In this document: positions 35,691 to 46,631 of the stretch, in pieces
How the letters are laid out: every line of letters begins with the position of its first letter
Position numbering within the stretch: the first letter of the stretch is position 1
Assembly: GCA_003550325.1 (NCBI GenBank)
Contig: QKWP01001679.1
Coordinates: 33,550 to 97,549, forward strand
Source: Gigaspora rosea
Taxonomy: Eukaryota > Glomeromycota > Glomeromycetes > Diversisporales > Gigasporaceae
Direction: 5' to 3'
Length of the DNA stretch: 64,000 nucleotides
Made by a program: the position numbers and the translations under genes
Notes under the pieces: generated by a model
What the model was told of the DNA's origin: nothing
The model's database searches: none
The model's input: only the letters and a program-made list of their open reading frames with translations

Positions 35691-36466
35691 ACACACTTAC
35701 TTTTTTCTTTTTCACTCTTTTTCTCTTAAAGTTAAAATTTTCTAGAATAGAACATATTATTTACATTATTCAGTTTTCTTTTTAATAATAAATATTGGTC
35801 ATCTCGTTTGTTCTGGCTGAAAAAAGCTAAAAATTAATATTGTCTATATATAAAAATTTTTAAATTTTAATAACTTATCAATAGATTTTTTTATATCAAA
35901 TAATATAGGTCTTGGGCTATCTTTTGATATATATTTTACTATTCTATTATAAGCAATTTGTTAAGTAATAAATTTTTTAAAAATTTTAATTTATAAAAAA
36001 AAAATTAAATTTTTTTTAAAAAAAATAGATTTTAAGCATTTTCGCAAGCTATATGCAGTGTAACAAGTTTGTACTATGCAAGTGCATAGCCATGCATATC
36101 CTGAATATACAGTAAAATTTGAGCTTAATTGGATCAGTGGTTGTAAAATTATAAATTTTTAAAGTTTTTTAAAATTTTATAACCAAATTACTATATTGTA
36201 CAAAAGTTGTAAAAAATTACTATAGTAATTTTTGTGCAACTTTTGTACAACATACGGTGCAATCAACCTAGTCCCGACAAATAAAATTGATGACATTCAA
36301 ATTGCTAATCCTTCTTCAAAAAAAAATAGTAATCAAAAAATATTATCCTAAAATGATAAATCAAAACAAGCTAAACACTTTCATGGTTTTTAATTTTTTT
36401 TAAATCTATTTATAAAAAAGTTATAGCAGGTTGAAGTTATAGTATTTTTATAATTAAATATGAAAT

Positions 36467-36592
36467 TTGGCCACCATATATATTAGAAAAACAAGCAATT
36501 TGGCCGCCTTATATATACTAAATTTGGCTGCTCTATATATACTAAATTTGGCCGCCTTATATATACTAAATTTGGCCGCCCTATATATCACT
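36467..36592 (+). repeat. Tandem ~26-bp subrepeats in the foldback left arm
   Basis: AAATTTGGC(C/T)GCC/CT followed by TATATATACT recurs four or five times. Inverted-arm equivalents with slightly longer units (CAAATTTGGCCGCATATAAT) lie at about 37065-37190. Confidence 0.75.
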
Positions 36593-39247
36593 ATAGTGTG
36601 AATGTAGCATGCATGCATATAAAAATATTTTTTACTAAGTTAACGATATAAGCCCACTAATTGAAAGTTGTAGAACTCATCAAGACGCATCTAATGGTTG
36701 TTAGATCATCCAAATCGGCCCAGTGGATGGCAAGATATCGTCAAAAAACTATTGGGCGACTATATAAAATCTCTATGTAAATTACATAGACTTTATATAG
36801 TCATCCAATCGTTTTTCAACGATATCTTGCCATCCAGTGTGCTGATTTGGATGATCTAACCACCGTTAGATGCATCTCGACGAGCTCTACAACTTTCAAT
36901 TAGTGGGCATGTGTCGTTAACTTAGTAAAAAAAATATTTTTATATGTATGTACGCCACATTCACACTATAGTGATTTTCACATGTGATTTGCATCATGTT
37001 ACACTACAGACGATCTCTAATTAACTGGCGTGATATCAATTAAAGTAATTTGGTAAATGAGCATGTGCCAATTTGGCTGTATATATAATGAAAATAATTT
37101 GGCTGCATATAATGAAAATATCAAATTTGGCCGCATATAATAAAAATATCAAATTTAGCCGCATTATGTAAATTTCAGATTTGGCCGCTAGAAATCCATT
37201 TGTTGGGACTAGGTTGTTCGAACTATAGTAATTCGGTTACAAAATTTAAAAAACTTTAAAAATTTATATTTTAACAACCACTGATCCAATTAAGCTCAAA
37301 TTTTAACTGTATATTCAGAATATGCATGGCTATGCACTTGCGTAATACAAACTTGTTACATTGCATATAGCTTGCGAAAATGCTTAAAATCCATTTTTTT
37401 TAAAAAATATTTAATTTAAAGAGCTTCGATTCGCAATCTGACTAATTCGAATTGATCCGATGATTCGGATTAAACTCGGATATCCTTATCTGTAAAATTT
37501 AAGCGGATAGATCCGAAATGTATATCGGATTAAGGATAAGGATTATCCGAATCATAATTCCAGATATATAAAAAGGACAAAACTATCTTTTGATACATCT
37601 ATAGCATTACTTATGTAGAGATATCAAGAATACGGTTTATGCACTTTAATTTATCTCTATATCTGATATATCATCTACACGATTATATTTAGTAATTTTG
37701 AGATTTTTTGTTTTAAATACTAAATGTGCTTCAAGTTAATTTATTAATTAATATAGTGAACTTTAGAAAAGGAGCTAGTGAAATTATTTAAATAGGCATG
37801 AATCTAAAAATAGCGATTATACTTCAAGCCTTAAACTATATGTTTTTAAAAGGTAAAAGCATACTGTAGTTTATTTAATTGCAAGTAAATATTTCATATT
37901 TGTTATGAATATATTTATAATAATATTTATAATTTAAATTTATTTTGTGTATTAGAATTGCTGCCTTCAAGTACTATCTGAATACCTTTTTTTCGGTTTA
38001 GAATTATACCTTTTTCAAGGTTATTTTAATACTGTTCACACTGGTGCAAAAACATTCATCGTTTTTATGTTCCTTTTTAAAAATAGCATTTGAGCTACTA
38101 ATGTTGGATCTAAGCTTGTTCTTTTAGGACTAATTAGATTTCCAGCATCCGAAAACAACCGTTTGCTCGAGACTGATGTCGCTGGTATTGCAAGGTACTT
38201 TCGGGCTATTTTGGAAAGCTTTAGAAATTTTTGCAACTGTATTTTCCACCAATCCAAAGGATCTTCAGTATTTAGTGCTAATGGCAATAACAGATAACTT
38301 GAAATTTCATCAATATTTAGGTCTAATGCTAGTCTATCCTTTTTTTTTCTTTTTAGTTGACGTTGTTGAAAATATTCTTTATGTGAATGTGTTGAAGATT
38401 CCGTGTTGGATGAAGTTGAATAGGTTGATAGTTCTGTTGTTGGTTCTTTAAATTCGCTGAATTCACCACGAAGTCTTTGTATAAAAAATTTTTTTTCAAA
38501 ATCGTCACCTAGAAAATCCAAGCTTTTGTAACGTGGATCCAACAAAGCTGCCATTAAACTGAGGTCGCTGGGATCATTCCAATAGTATATTAGTGCACTG
38601 TAAATATTTTGCTTAGCTTTTTCTAGAATACCTGTCGTATCTAATGGGTTTTGATTAAAATATTTTTTTTAGTAATATTACTAATTATTTCATCATCGTC
38701 AAAATTAATAGGCTATACATCTTCGCCTTCTAATTCGAACACGGTATCCTCATTCAAAAAAAGATTATTATTGGGTAGTTCTTCTGTTGCTAAATCAAAA
38801 ATCATCTCTTTAATCGTAGGAATAACTTTACTTAACATTACATACGTATTTCCTGAAAATTCTCGCGTTGCCTCCTCGAATGGTATTAGTAAATCAATAA
38901 ATTGATCTAGCAGCTCCCATTCATCATCTGAAAGAAGTATCCTTTTTAATTTATTACTATCTTTTTTTATATCCCGATCAAGTGAAGTATATAAATCGGT
39001 TTGGAGTTGAATTATTGCATCTTTTAAAAAAAAAGACGGTCCTAGGCGTAATACATAGAATTCCGGCATGTAGATACGTCCTGAATACAACGTAATACAT
39101 CCGCATAACCAAGTTTTTTTTGCACCTCCTCTAAACGTTCCACCTGTTTTTGATATTGGAAAAATTGAATTAGTCTTTTTGCATGTGCTATTAAAATCTC
39201 TGCAGGTGCTAGTCCTTTTCCAATCACCAACTAAATGGTAAGGTATA

Positions 39248-42048
39248 CTGTTCTATTTCCGTAAACTTTTTTTTATTATATATAAAATTTTTTTAAAAAT
39301 TAATATTTTTTTATTAAAAAATATATATAATATATATAATCAATTTATTATTAAAAAATATCTAAATCGAATAATATTTATATATAAAAAAAAAATTTTC
39401 CAAATAAAGCTAAATTCTTTAAAATTTATAACAATTTTAAACTTGCTATCCTATTCCTGTTAATATAATATAAATTTTTTAAAAATTTTATATTTTATAT
39501 ATTTTTTTTTTTTGTAATTAATTTTTTAAATTTTGAACTTACCTATTTTGCTTTTTTTTTGCCTTTTGTTCTTTTCTTAATTTTATATCTTCTATTTTCT
39601 TTTGCTTAATATTTTCTTTTTCTTGTAATTCTTTTGTAATATCTTCAAAAGTTACTAAACTTCCAAATTTAAAAGCTTTAGTCGAGTTTTAGGCTTTTCT
39701 TCATTTGAAAAAGTCTTCATAAATGGATATTTCATAATTTTTAACAAATATGTGGTTCCAGGACTTTCAAGAACTTGAATATATTCTTTTAATTGCTGGT
39801 TTTCTTTTTCAAGTTGTGCAATTTTATAACTTCTTGTATCATGTTCATGTTGTGGTTTAAAAGAAACTTCTAACTTTTTTTCAGTTGATAATGAAGGTGC
39901 CAAGCGGTTTGGATTAATTGCATTAGGATTCCAAGGCCAAATCCCAGTTGCAGTATAAGCATTTCTAATTGCTGCAGGAGTGTAAGTTTTAAAAAAAGCT
40001 TCACCAAAAACTTGTGCAAAAGAATATTTTGTAACAATTCTTTGGTTATTAGTAAATCTAAAATTGTCAGAAGCTTTATCATATTCAAGTTTAAGTTTTT
40101 TAAAAGGTATTTCAGAAGGTTGAAGAATATGAGTTGTATTTGATAGAAGAACATATAATAAAATTCAATTATCACGGCAATAATTAATACTAATCAAATC
40201 AATATGACTAGCATGTCCATCAAGCATAAGTAAAACAGGTCTAAAAGGTGAAATTGATTTATTAAAATGTTCAATATACATTCTAAAAATGTTTTCATGC
40301 ATATAACCAGTATCAGTGAAACCTGCAACAGTGCCAGATGGAACAGATAAACCAGATAACAATCCATCAAGAACATTAACTCCTTTGTAAATAAGCAATG
40401 GTGGAATATAGGTTCCTGCTGCTGAAGTTGTTGGACATACAGAGATGTGTTCTTTCGAATTTCCAGCTGCAGTTTTGTGAACTTGTCGGGCATTTTTTTT
40501 TGCTATAACTTTTTGTAATCGGGCAGAAATATTAAATCCCGATTCATCCATATTCCAGATTCGATCGGGAGTTAAAGAATAATCATCAAAAAGTTTTTTA
40601 AGTTTTTCGAAATGGTCTTTAAGAACAACTGGGTTGGCTTTACTTGCACGTGCTTGAGAAAGTTCTTGAGGTGTACGAAATGAAAGTTCAGGGTGGTCTT
40701 TCATAAACCTTTTCCACCACTTATTACCAGGAGCACCATTAAACGGATGTTTTTGGTTTCAGGAACTAAGAATCTGCATAACCATCATATTGACGGCCTC
40801 TTTGGTAAGTCCAAACCCAAGTTGCTGCATATTTAAACAATAACCGGCTATTTCCTTTTCTTCATAAGCCGTAAGTATAGTAGGGGGACCACGACGATTT
40901 GGAACACCATTTTTTATAGTATCACGTAAGGTTTGGTTCACAATACCAAACTCAAGAGCAACTCTATAAATGCTTAAAGATGGTGCTGAGCTAGTTTTTT
41001 GGGCTTCAAGAAATTCAAGTGCAGCACGAATAGAGGCTTGATGGGAAGTTTCTTGGTCGTTTTGTAAATTTTGTTGAAGCGTTTTTTGATGTTGAACTTT
41101 TATTAATGACTTTTTTTTTCATTAAAGTGCTAAAAAAAAAATATCCACAACACTATAAAGTAAGTGTGTGTAATATTTTATATGTGTCGCGAAAAAAAAG
41201 ATTAAAAATAATATATACATACGCGTACATACATACATTCATCAGTATAATGAAAGGTCAGGTGCAATAAACGAATGATTGGGTACAGTAAATGATCGAA
41301 AATTTCTATATAATTTTTTTTTTGTTTTTTTTTAATTTTTTTTTAATTTGTTTTTTATTTTTTCTTAACCCTTTTTTCTTGTGCTTTATAATTCATAACA
41401 TTTACAGTATTCATAGCGTTTATAGCAGATAAAATAAAGACAAACTAATGGTATCGAAATTTGAAATAGGTTGAATAAAGTTTTAAGATAAAGTTAGGAA
41501 GATCTTGAACTTATATATATAGTGCAGAAAAAAAATGACTTTTTTTATTCATTACGCCACAAACAAACAAAGAAAAAGAAAATACTTTGTCGCTATGGCT
41601 TTTGTGTATATATGCACATACGTACATATGTATGTACTTTTCAATTTGCACAATGAACAATCAGGTTAATGGGCTGATCCGAAAACTTTTAAGATAAGTT
41701 CGCATTTTTTTTTTGTTTGTTTTATTATTATCTGAACTGACTTTAACCAGAATTGACATTTTTTTTATATTTAGGTAAATAAAATAAGAGCGAATGGGTA
41801 GCAAATAAATTAGAAATAGCGCTAAAAATTTAAAATTAAAGAACTTTGAGCCAATCAGATAATCAATTAAATAGTTAACTGATATGGCAACGATGTAATA
41901 AATATGGTAGAATAGTAAAGTTTGATCAAGCATGTCGTATACCAAGGCTATTTATTATGAACTCACATCAATTGTTCTAAAAATGGCGCAGCAACAAAAA
42001 AGAAAGAGATTTTACAGAAATAGGGTAGTTTACGGAAATAGGGTGATC
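39248..42048 (-). mobile_element. pogo/Tigger-type transposon nested in the hAT gene
   Basis: The left end has CTATTTCCGTAAACT (39253-39267) and the right end its inverse (about 42029-42043). TA lies at both outer edges (39246-39247 and 42049-42050), the usual target of pogo/Tigger elements. A second, imperfect CTATTTCTGTAAAAT copy is present just inside the right end, a subterminal repeat. A DDE transposase lies on the minus strand inside. The insertion point is within the hAT transposase frame, so this element is younger than the hAT. Confidence 0.75.
39655..41119 (-). pseudogene. pogo/Tigger-like DDE transposase, broken
   Basis: The product would bind transposon ends through N-terminal helix-turn-helix domains and cut DNA with a DDE_1 core. 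Likely start: MKKK at 41119, with a shift in the run of A just after it. The HTH region reads ASIRAALEFLEAQ ... LSIYRVALEFGIVNQTLRDT. A TGA follows QILSS (near 40760), then the CENP-B/Tc5-like GNKWWKRFMKDHPELSFRTP. The catalytic core has RIWNMDESGFN, VLLMLDGHASH and, after TGA near 40163, TTHILQPSE. The third acidic position is E, where the family usually has D in LQPLD. The tail reads GIWPWNPNAINPNRLAPS and then a heptad-like KIAQLEKENQQLKEYIQVLE. Two TGAs and one shift break it. Confidence 0.8.
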
Positions 42049-42627
42049 TACCTTATGGGCCGAAAACAAAAGACGTTTGATATTTTTACATCCATTTTTT
42101 TTATTTAATAATGAAAAAGCAAAGACCATGTTAGTGCCGTTATCAGTAGTGATTGATGTTATGCGATTTTCGAGATTCCACAACTCGATGCACTTATAAA
42201 GTTCATCAGCAATAACTCTACTAGTATGCGGCGAAGGAACGTATTTATTTTCTAACATAATATCTTTAATTTCGAAATTGGGCATAATCCAAGTGGCGGT
42301 AATTCCTAGATATCCGTGCTTAGCTTTACTGGACCAGAGATCCGTTGTAAGTGAAATATTTTCTACAGTTTGAAGAAGGTTTTTTAAACTTTCCTGATTA
42401 TAATTATAACTTTTGGCGATTATTGTTCTAATTTTTTTTTTTCCCGGAATAATAAAAGGGTGATCGAATTTAGCCATTTTTTCTTTATATGCTTCGTCAG
42501 TAACCATGGAAAGAGGCTGGTTTGAACGTAACATCCACTTGAAAAGTGTTTCTTCACGTCTTTTCTGAATATGTTGAGGATGGGGATGAGGTTTTCGTAC
42601 AAAATCAGTAATTTTGGAGTTCCGCAG

Positions 42628-42708
42628 CTAAAAATTATTGGTATTTGTTTTTTAATTTAATTTAATTTTATATTTTTTATTTTTATATATACATAATATC
42701 TTTTTTAC
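42628..42708 (-). other. Intron 2 of the hAT transposase
   Basis: Minus-strand GTAAAAAAG ... ATAATTTTTAG. Removing it joins DIEN to LRNSKITDFVRKPHPHPQHI in frame. 81 bp, very A+T-rich. Confidence 0.6.
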
Positions 42709-42941
42709 ATTTTCTATATCATTCTGTGAAACGATTCCATGAATATCTCTGAGATGCGTAATAAGATTTCCGGTTGAGCTTTCTACATTCTTATATTCTT
42801 GTCCGCATTTTTTACCGTTTTGATTTATGATTTTGCAAACTTGTATCTCTTCATTTTGATTATTTACCGTTTTTTCAAAATATTCATGAGTGAATGATGG
42901 ATTTTTACGTTTGTATGGCCTTTTATTTTCAGGTTTTTTAA

Positions 42942-43000
42942 CTGAAAATTTTTAAATTGTTAGTTATGCAAAATCTCTAGTTTACCACTACGTTTATTAC
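42942..43000 (-). other. Intron 1 of the hAT transposase
   Basis: Minus-strand GTAATAAACG ... AATTTTCAG. Removing it joins SISSESQKK to LKKPENKRPYKRK in frame. 59 bp. Confidence 0.6.
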
Positions 43001-43568
43001 CTTTTTTTGACTTTCTGAAGATATAGAAAACGAATGCGTTGTTTGAGTGCTAGGTGTAACAGTCGTTGCTGATAAGGTTTTACCTGAGGTTCCTGATTTT
43101 CAAAAATTTCATTAGTGTAATCATCAGAATAGTATCCGAAATCCTCTTTTATTGTGTCGTAGTCTTCCATCGTAGCTTACACTAATAATCATATATTAAC
43201 TAATGCTAAATTGTTTGGTTTCCATGATTAGTGTATCGAATAGAAACTATTCCCACATAAAAAATATTGATTATTTATAAAGGAAGTTTACTATTAGCTT
43301 TTTTTATAGATCGTTCATCTCTTAGTTATATCATACGTAATAGATTAGTTCATAATTATCGTGTATAAGTGTATTATTTTGAAATAAAGGTTAATTTTCT
43401 AACCTGATATTTCTAAAATAGCATTCATGTGCGTCTTTTATGAAACAACTTTTTTTTTATAACTCTACACGGAGACACTTGGAGGCGTACTTTTATAAAA
43501 CAACTTTCAAGAAGTTAGCATTTACTAAATCAAGTCATAAATGCTTTAATCAATTTTATTGAATTTAG

Positions 43569-43703
43569 ATGCAGATAGAATACCCTAAATTGGATGTTAT
43601 TATAAATATGGATTCAGAATTGAGGGCAAAAATAAGGCATTTACTTCCAAGTTGTCTAAAGCAGAAAAACATGATTTATATTATTAAAAGTCGGTGCAGG
43701 TAA
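43569..43703 (+). CDS. Unassigned 44-codon frame inside the hAT 5' region
   Basis: ATG at 43569, TAA at 43701-43703. The product begins MQIEYPKLDVIINMDSELRA and ends KQKNMIYIIKSRCR. The end reads CGGTGCAG|GTAAATA, so it could be an exon with a 5' splice site rather than a complete gene. The sequence looks more protein-like than its surroundings. No family recognised. It may be a captured gene fragment or chance. Confidence 0.2.
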   Translation: MQIEYPKLDVIINMDSELRAKIRHLLPSCLKQKNMIYIIKSRCR

Positions 43704-43864
43704 ATATAAAGTAGTTGTATTTTTTATTTTCAAAGTTCATAATTTTAATTTTTATGCACCACTTAATGACAATCAACATTTATTATGAGCGATATATCTT
43801 ATTTCATTTAGCGGGCAAGTGTACGAAATATATCTTAAACGATATATTTAAATTATCATAATTA

Positions 43865-44801
43865 CAATGGCCTACCATATTATTGTGGACACTTTTAAAA
43901 AATTTATACAGAGCTAAATATATAAGATATTAAGCTAAAAATTAAATTATAAATTCTTTAAATCTATATCTTTTAAATAAAAAAAAGTTTAAAAAATTCT
44001 ATGCAGTACTTTTTGAGATAATTAATGTTACACAAAATTGTGTAATGTTGTACATGACCGAAATTAGTAATTTTTATAATTAAAAAATACATAAGTTTAA
44101 ATTTTTAAGCATTTAACTATTATATCCAAATAATTTTTATATTATTAAATCTTTATAATAATACTATTCTAATGATACTAAAATTATTAAATTTTAATTA
44201 CTAGTTCTTGAAATATTTAAAAAAAATTTATATAATATAAATTTATAACTATTTTTAACTTTAACATATATAAAATATAATTTTTTATTAAGTAATCTAA
44301 TTTTATTTTTAAATAAAGTTATTTAGCATAAAAAGTTATATATATTTTTAAAAATTTTAAATTTTTTTAAAAAATATTCATTAAATTACTATATAGTAAT
44401 AAAATTACTATTTTTAGTAATTTATTAATTAAATTTAATATTTTAATTATTTTATTTTATACTATTTAATACTATAATAATTTTTTAAAAAGTTTATAAA
44501 AAGTTAAAATAACATATAATTTTTAATATTAGTAATTTTATTTTAATAAAATATTAATTTTTAATATATAAAAATTGTAATAACAAATTTGTAAAAATTA
44601 CTAATTTTGGTCTTGTGTAATATTGCACAAATTTGTGTAACTTTAATTATCTTGAAAAGTACTGCATAAAAATTTATAATTTTTTTTATTTAAAAGATAT
44701 AGATTTAAAGAAATTTTAATTTAATTTTTAGCTTAATATCTTACATATTTAACTCTGTATAAATTTTTAAAAAGTGTCTACAATAATATGGTAGCCCACT
44801 G
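43865..44801. mobile_element. 937-bp MITE with ~230-bp inverted repeats, TA-flanked
   Basis: The left end is CAATGGCCTACCATATTATT; the right end read inverted is CAGTGGGCTACCATATTATT. The arms correspond for about 230 bp, through ATACAGAG(C/T)TAAATAT, GATATTAAGCTAAAAATTAA and TTACACAAA(A/T)TTGTG. TA is present outside each end (43863-43864 and 44802-44803). The middle is A+T-rich without a frame. CAGTGG-type ends plus TA suggest a Tc1/mariner relative. It sits in the 5' region of the hAT transposon. Confidence 0.8.
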
Positions 44802-44834
44802 TATGTTAATTAGTTCACGAATATATTGTTGTTA

Positions 44835-45044
44835 TTAAATAAAGTTTATATAAAATAAGCAATTGGTTTGAACGCCCATGGGTGCTATTTTGTGCAATGC
44901 ATTTAAAAGAGAATTACTGGATGTTCGCTTGAATTCGATATAATAAGTTTGCTCCATTATTCTCTCACGACTTAATTCAGAATTCGGTCTAAAAGCGCTA
45001 AGCAGGTTTTCTGCTTGGAAGTTAGCATTAGCGAATTGTATCAT
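44835..45044 (-). CDS. Unassigned 69-codon frame inside the hAT 5' region
   Basis: ATG at 45044. The product begins MIQFANANFQAENLLSAFRP and includes SRERIMEQTYYIEFKRTSSN. Codon composition is more balanced than the flanks. No family recognised. It may be a captured gene piece, a decayed 5' exon, or chance. Confidence 0.2.
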   Translation of the reverse strand: MIQFANANFQAENLLSAFRPNSELSRERIMEQTYYIEFKRTSSNSLLNALHKIAPMGVQTNCLFYINFI

Positions 45045-45897
45045 CTACTATATAGGGTTTGAGGAATTAGATTACAATTGCATCTTTAATCAAGTTTAAT
45101 CAATAAGCAATTTTGTAAAATATAGGTTATTATTAAAAATTCAATTTAGAGCATTCTAAAATTCAAATTGCATATATATGCACTTGATTTTTTTTTTATT
45201 GTTTTTAATCCGAATTCAGTAATTAAATCCGGATTTACCCAGATTCGAATTATTAACCGAATACACAAAGTAGAATCCGAATTGGATTCGAATGGCTCTT
45301 AAAAAGTAGGATAGAAGCTCTATTTAATTTTTTTTTAAAAATTAAAATTTTTAAAAAATTTATTACATAACAAATTGCTTATAGAAGAATAGTAAAATAT
45401 ATATCAAAAGATAGCCCAAGACCTATATTATTTGACATAAAAAAATTTATTGATAAGTTATTAAAATTTAAAAATTTTTATATATAGACAATATTAATTT
45501 TTAGCTTTTTTCAGCCAGAACAAACGAAATGGCCAATATATATTGCATAAGTACTATTTACAGTATATACCAAATAACTCAATTAAGATAAGGGCGCTGA
45601 TATTTATTACCTAATAAACATTTACTATAGGGACTTACACACCCCCAGATAAGATCTATAAATAGGATTTTAGCCAATCAAATTTAACTAACGTAAGATT
45701 TTTCTTGACCCCCTAATCCTAAATATTATCTAATAAATGTTAGCGGTAATTTATTTGATATAAAGAAAAAGAACAATAAATCTATTACTCTTTCTCATTC
45801 TCTTTCCTTTGCTTTTATTTTTTCTCTCATTTTCATTCTTATACTTATACTTTTATACTTCTTTTTGTTATTTTAATTTTTATTTCAATTAATATAT

Positions 45898-46616
45898 ATA
45901 TATATTTTTTTTTTAAGTTTAGAGGCCGTGTGCTATGGCCGGGATTTTATTATGAGTTATAGTGACGTAATATTTGTTACATGAATGAGGATACAACTAG
46001 CCACACGTGCACTTTTGGTGCCTAATTTAAGTAGTCCGCCCACAGGTTCTACACTAGCTGCCATACCTACAACCCAACTACGGGAATTGTCTATTTAAAC
46101 CCTCTGGTTCATAGTTCTCCTATTACTACCGATGCACTATATTTAATACAGATGTTGTAGGCCACAACCCTTTTAGACATCAACGACCTAAGGGCTACTT
46201 TACCCTCGCACAAAAGCCTACCGGAACACCTTCCATGTCCCATACATGTACCATTGCCCGGCTTTGATAACCGAAGCTACCTGCCCTTATTAGGGTTATT
46301 CCGATCGAAGTATCCGCCTTCTCTGGCGCATACCATAAGAACCGATTTTTACTACCTCCTAACTCGGGTCTTGCCAAACTGATTCTTGTGGGTTTTTTCC
46401 AGTTCCTTGGATTTGCGATGTAACACATACATCATTGCGCCCGCAGGCTCCCATTCAAAATGGTGGAACCAAGGTTACAGGTTTAGCGCCCAACCGCTCA
46501 TAAACCACAATCATCGAATACAGATTTAACTCCAAAACATTGCCAGTGGGATTTGAACTGTCAACCTGCCGCTTGGGGGGTGACACCTTGACCACTTCTC
46601 TAAGGCGCCACACCCT
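45898..46616 (-). mobile_element. tRNA-headed SINE with perfect 15-bp target duplication
   Basis: Flanked by TTTCAATTAATATAT at 45883-45897 and 46617-46631 (exact). The 5' end on the minus strand looks tRNA-derived: TAGAGAAGTGG resembles an A box and AGTTCAAATCC a B box, about 40 bp apart. The 3' end is A-rich (TAAACTTAAAAAAAAA) preceded by a GGCC...GGCC segment. The body is about 600 bp of balanced composition and contains a 77-codon frame that I take as incidental. It was presumably transcribed by RNA polymerase III and copied by a LINE reverse transcriptase. Confidence 0.8.
46545..46616 (-). promoter_or_regulatory. tRNA-like internal Pol III promoter of the SINE
   Basis: Minus strand: GTGGCGCCTTAGAGAAGTGG then TCAAGGTGTCACCCCCCAAG and, further on, GGTTGACAGTTCAAATCCCA. 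The A and B boxes are at plausible positions and spacing. The acceptor and anticodon stems do not fold into a complete tRNA by eye, so I do not call a tRNA gene. Confidence 0.6.
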
Positions 46617-46631
46617 TTTCAATTAATATAT

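Larger units (their letters stand above)
38036..43170 (-). pseudogene. hAT transposase with BED finger, split by a nested transposon
   Basis: The start is the ATG at 43170 (MEDYDTIKEDFGYYSDDYTN). A BED-type finger follows: EIQVCKIINQNGKKCGQEYK ... HLRDIHG (~42760-42870). Two short introns fit: 43000-42942 (59 bp) and 42708-42628 (81 bp), both GT...AG and frame-preserving. The catalytic core shows SLTTDLWSS and ITTDNGTNM. The frame stops at LLFSAHK, where a Tigger element is inserted, and resumes at 39230 with LVIGKGLAPAEILIAHAKRL. The C-terminal part has DDEWELLDQF, ALLDPRYKSLDFLGDDFEKK and the dimerisation motif ATSVSSKRLFSDAGNLISPK. Damage: a probable early shift near 43100, a shift near 39050, TAG at 38713-38715 and a shift near 38655. 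Confidence 0.8.
37417..45320 (-). mobile_element. hAT DNA transposon (about 4.2 kb plus nested insertions)
   Basis: The ends carry GAGCTTCGATTCGC (left, 37421) and, inverted, GAGCTTCTATCCTAC (right, ending 45320); subterminal ATTCGAAT and AATTCGGATT words occur at both ends. The flanks are TATTTAATT at 37408-37416 and 45321-45329, a perfect 9-bp direct repeat close to the 8-bp hAT duplication; four extra bases (TAAA) separate the left copy from the TIR. The foldback element's own left arm shows what the uninterrupted site looked like. A BED-finger/hAT transposase lies on the minus strand. Removing the nested Tigger (2.8 kb) and MITE (0.94 kb) leaves about 4.2 kb, a normal autonomous hAT length. 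Confidence 0.8.
35794..45537. mobile_element. Large foldback (hairpin) element, split by a hAT insertion
   Basis: The left arm runs 35794-36780. The right arm runs 36782-37416 and resumes at 45321-45537 after a 7.9-kb insertion. The ends ATTGGTCATCTCGTTTGTTC (left) and, inverted, ATTGGCCATTTCGTTTGTTC (right) correspond. Inward matching includes GCATTTTCGCAAGCTATATG with its inverse near 37365-37390 and AACCTAGTCCCGACAAAT with its inverse near 37198-37218. Matching continues to the centre at 36781, where ATGTAA and TTACAT meet with a single base between them. The left arm has about 190 bp (36281-36470) with no partner. Without the insertion the element is about 1.85 kb. No coding frame is visible. 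Arms and zero spacer resemble foldback-type elements; superfamily unassigned. Confidence 0.8.

Noticed and set aside
46195..46428. 77-codon minus frame in the SINE body
   Set aside because: It sits inside a tRNA-headed, tail-bearing retroposon; the openness is explained by the body's balanced composition. It would matter only if a family search matched it.
46545..46616. Functional tRNA gene
   Set aside because: A and B boxes are present, but the acceptor and anticodon stems do not close properly by eye and the sequence continues into a SINE body with a target duplication.
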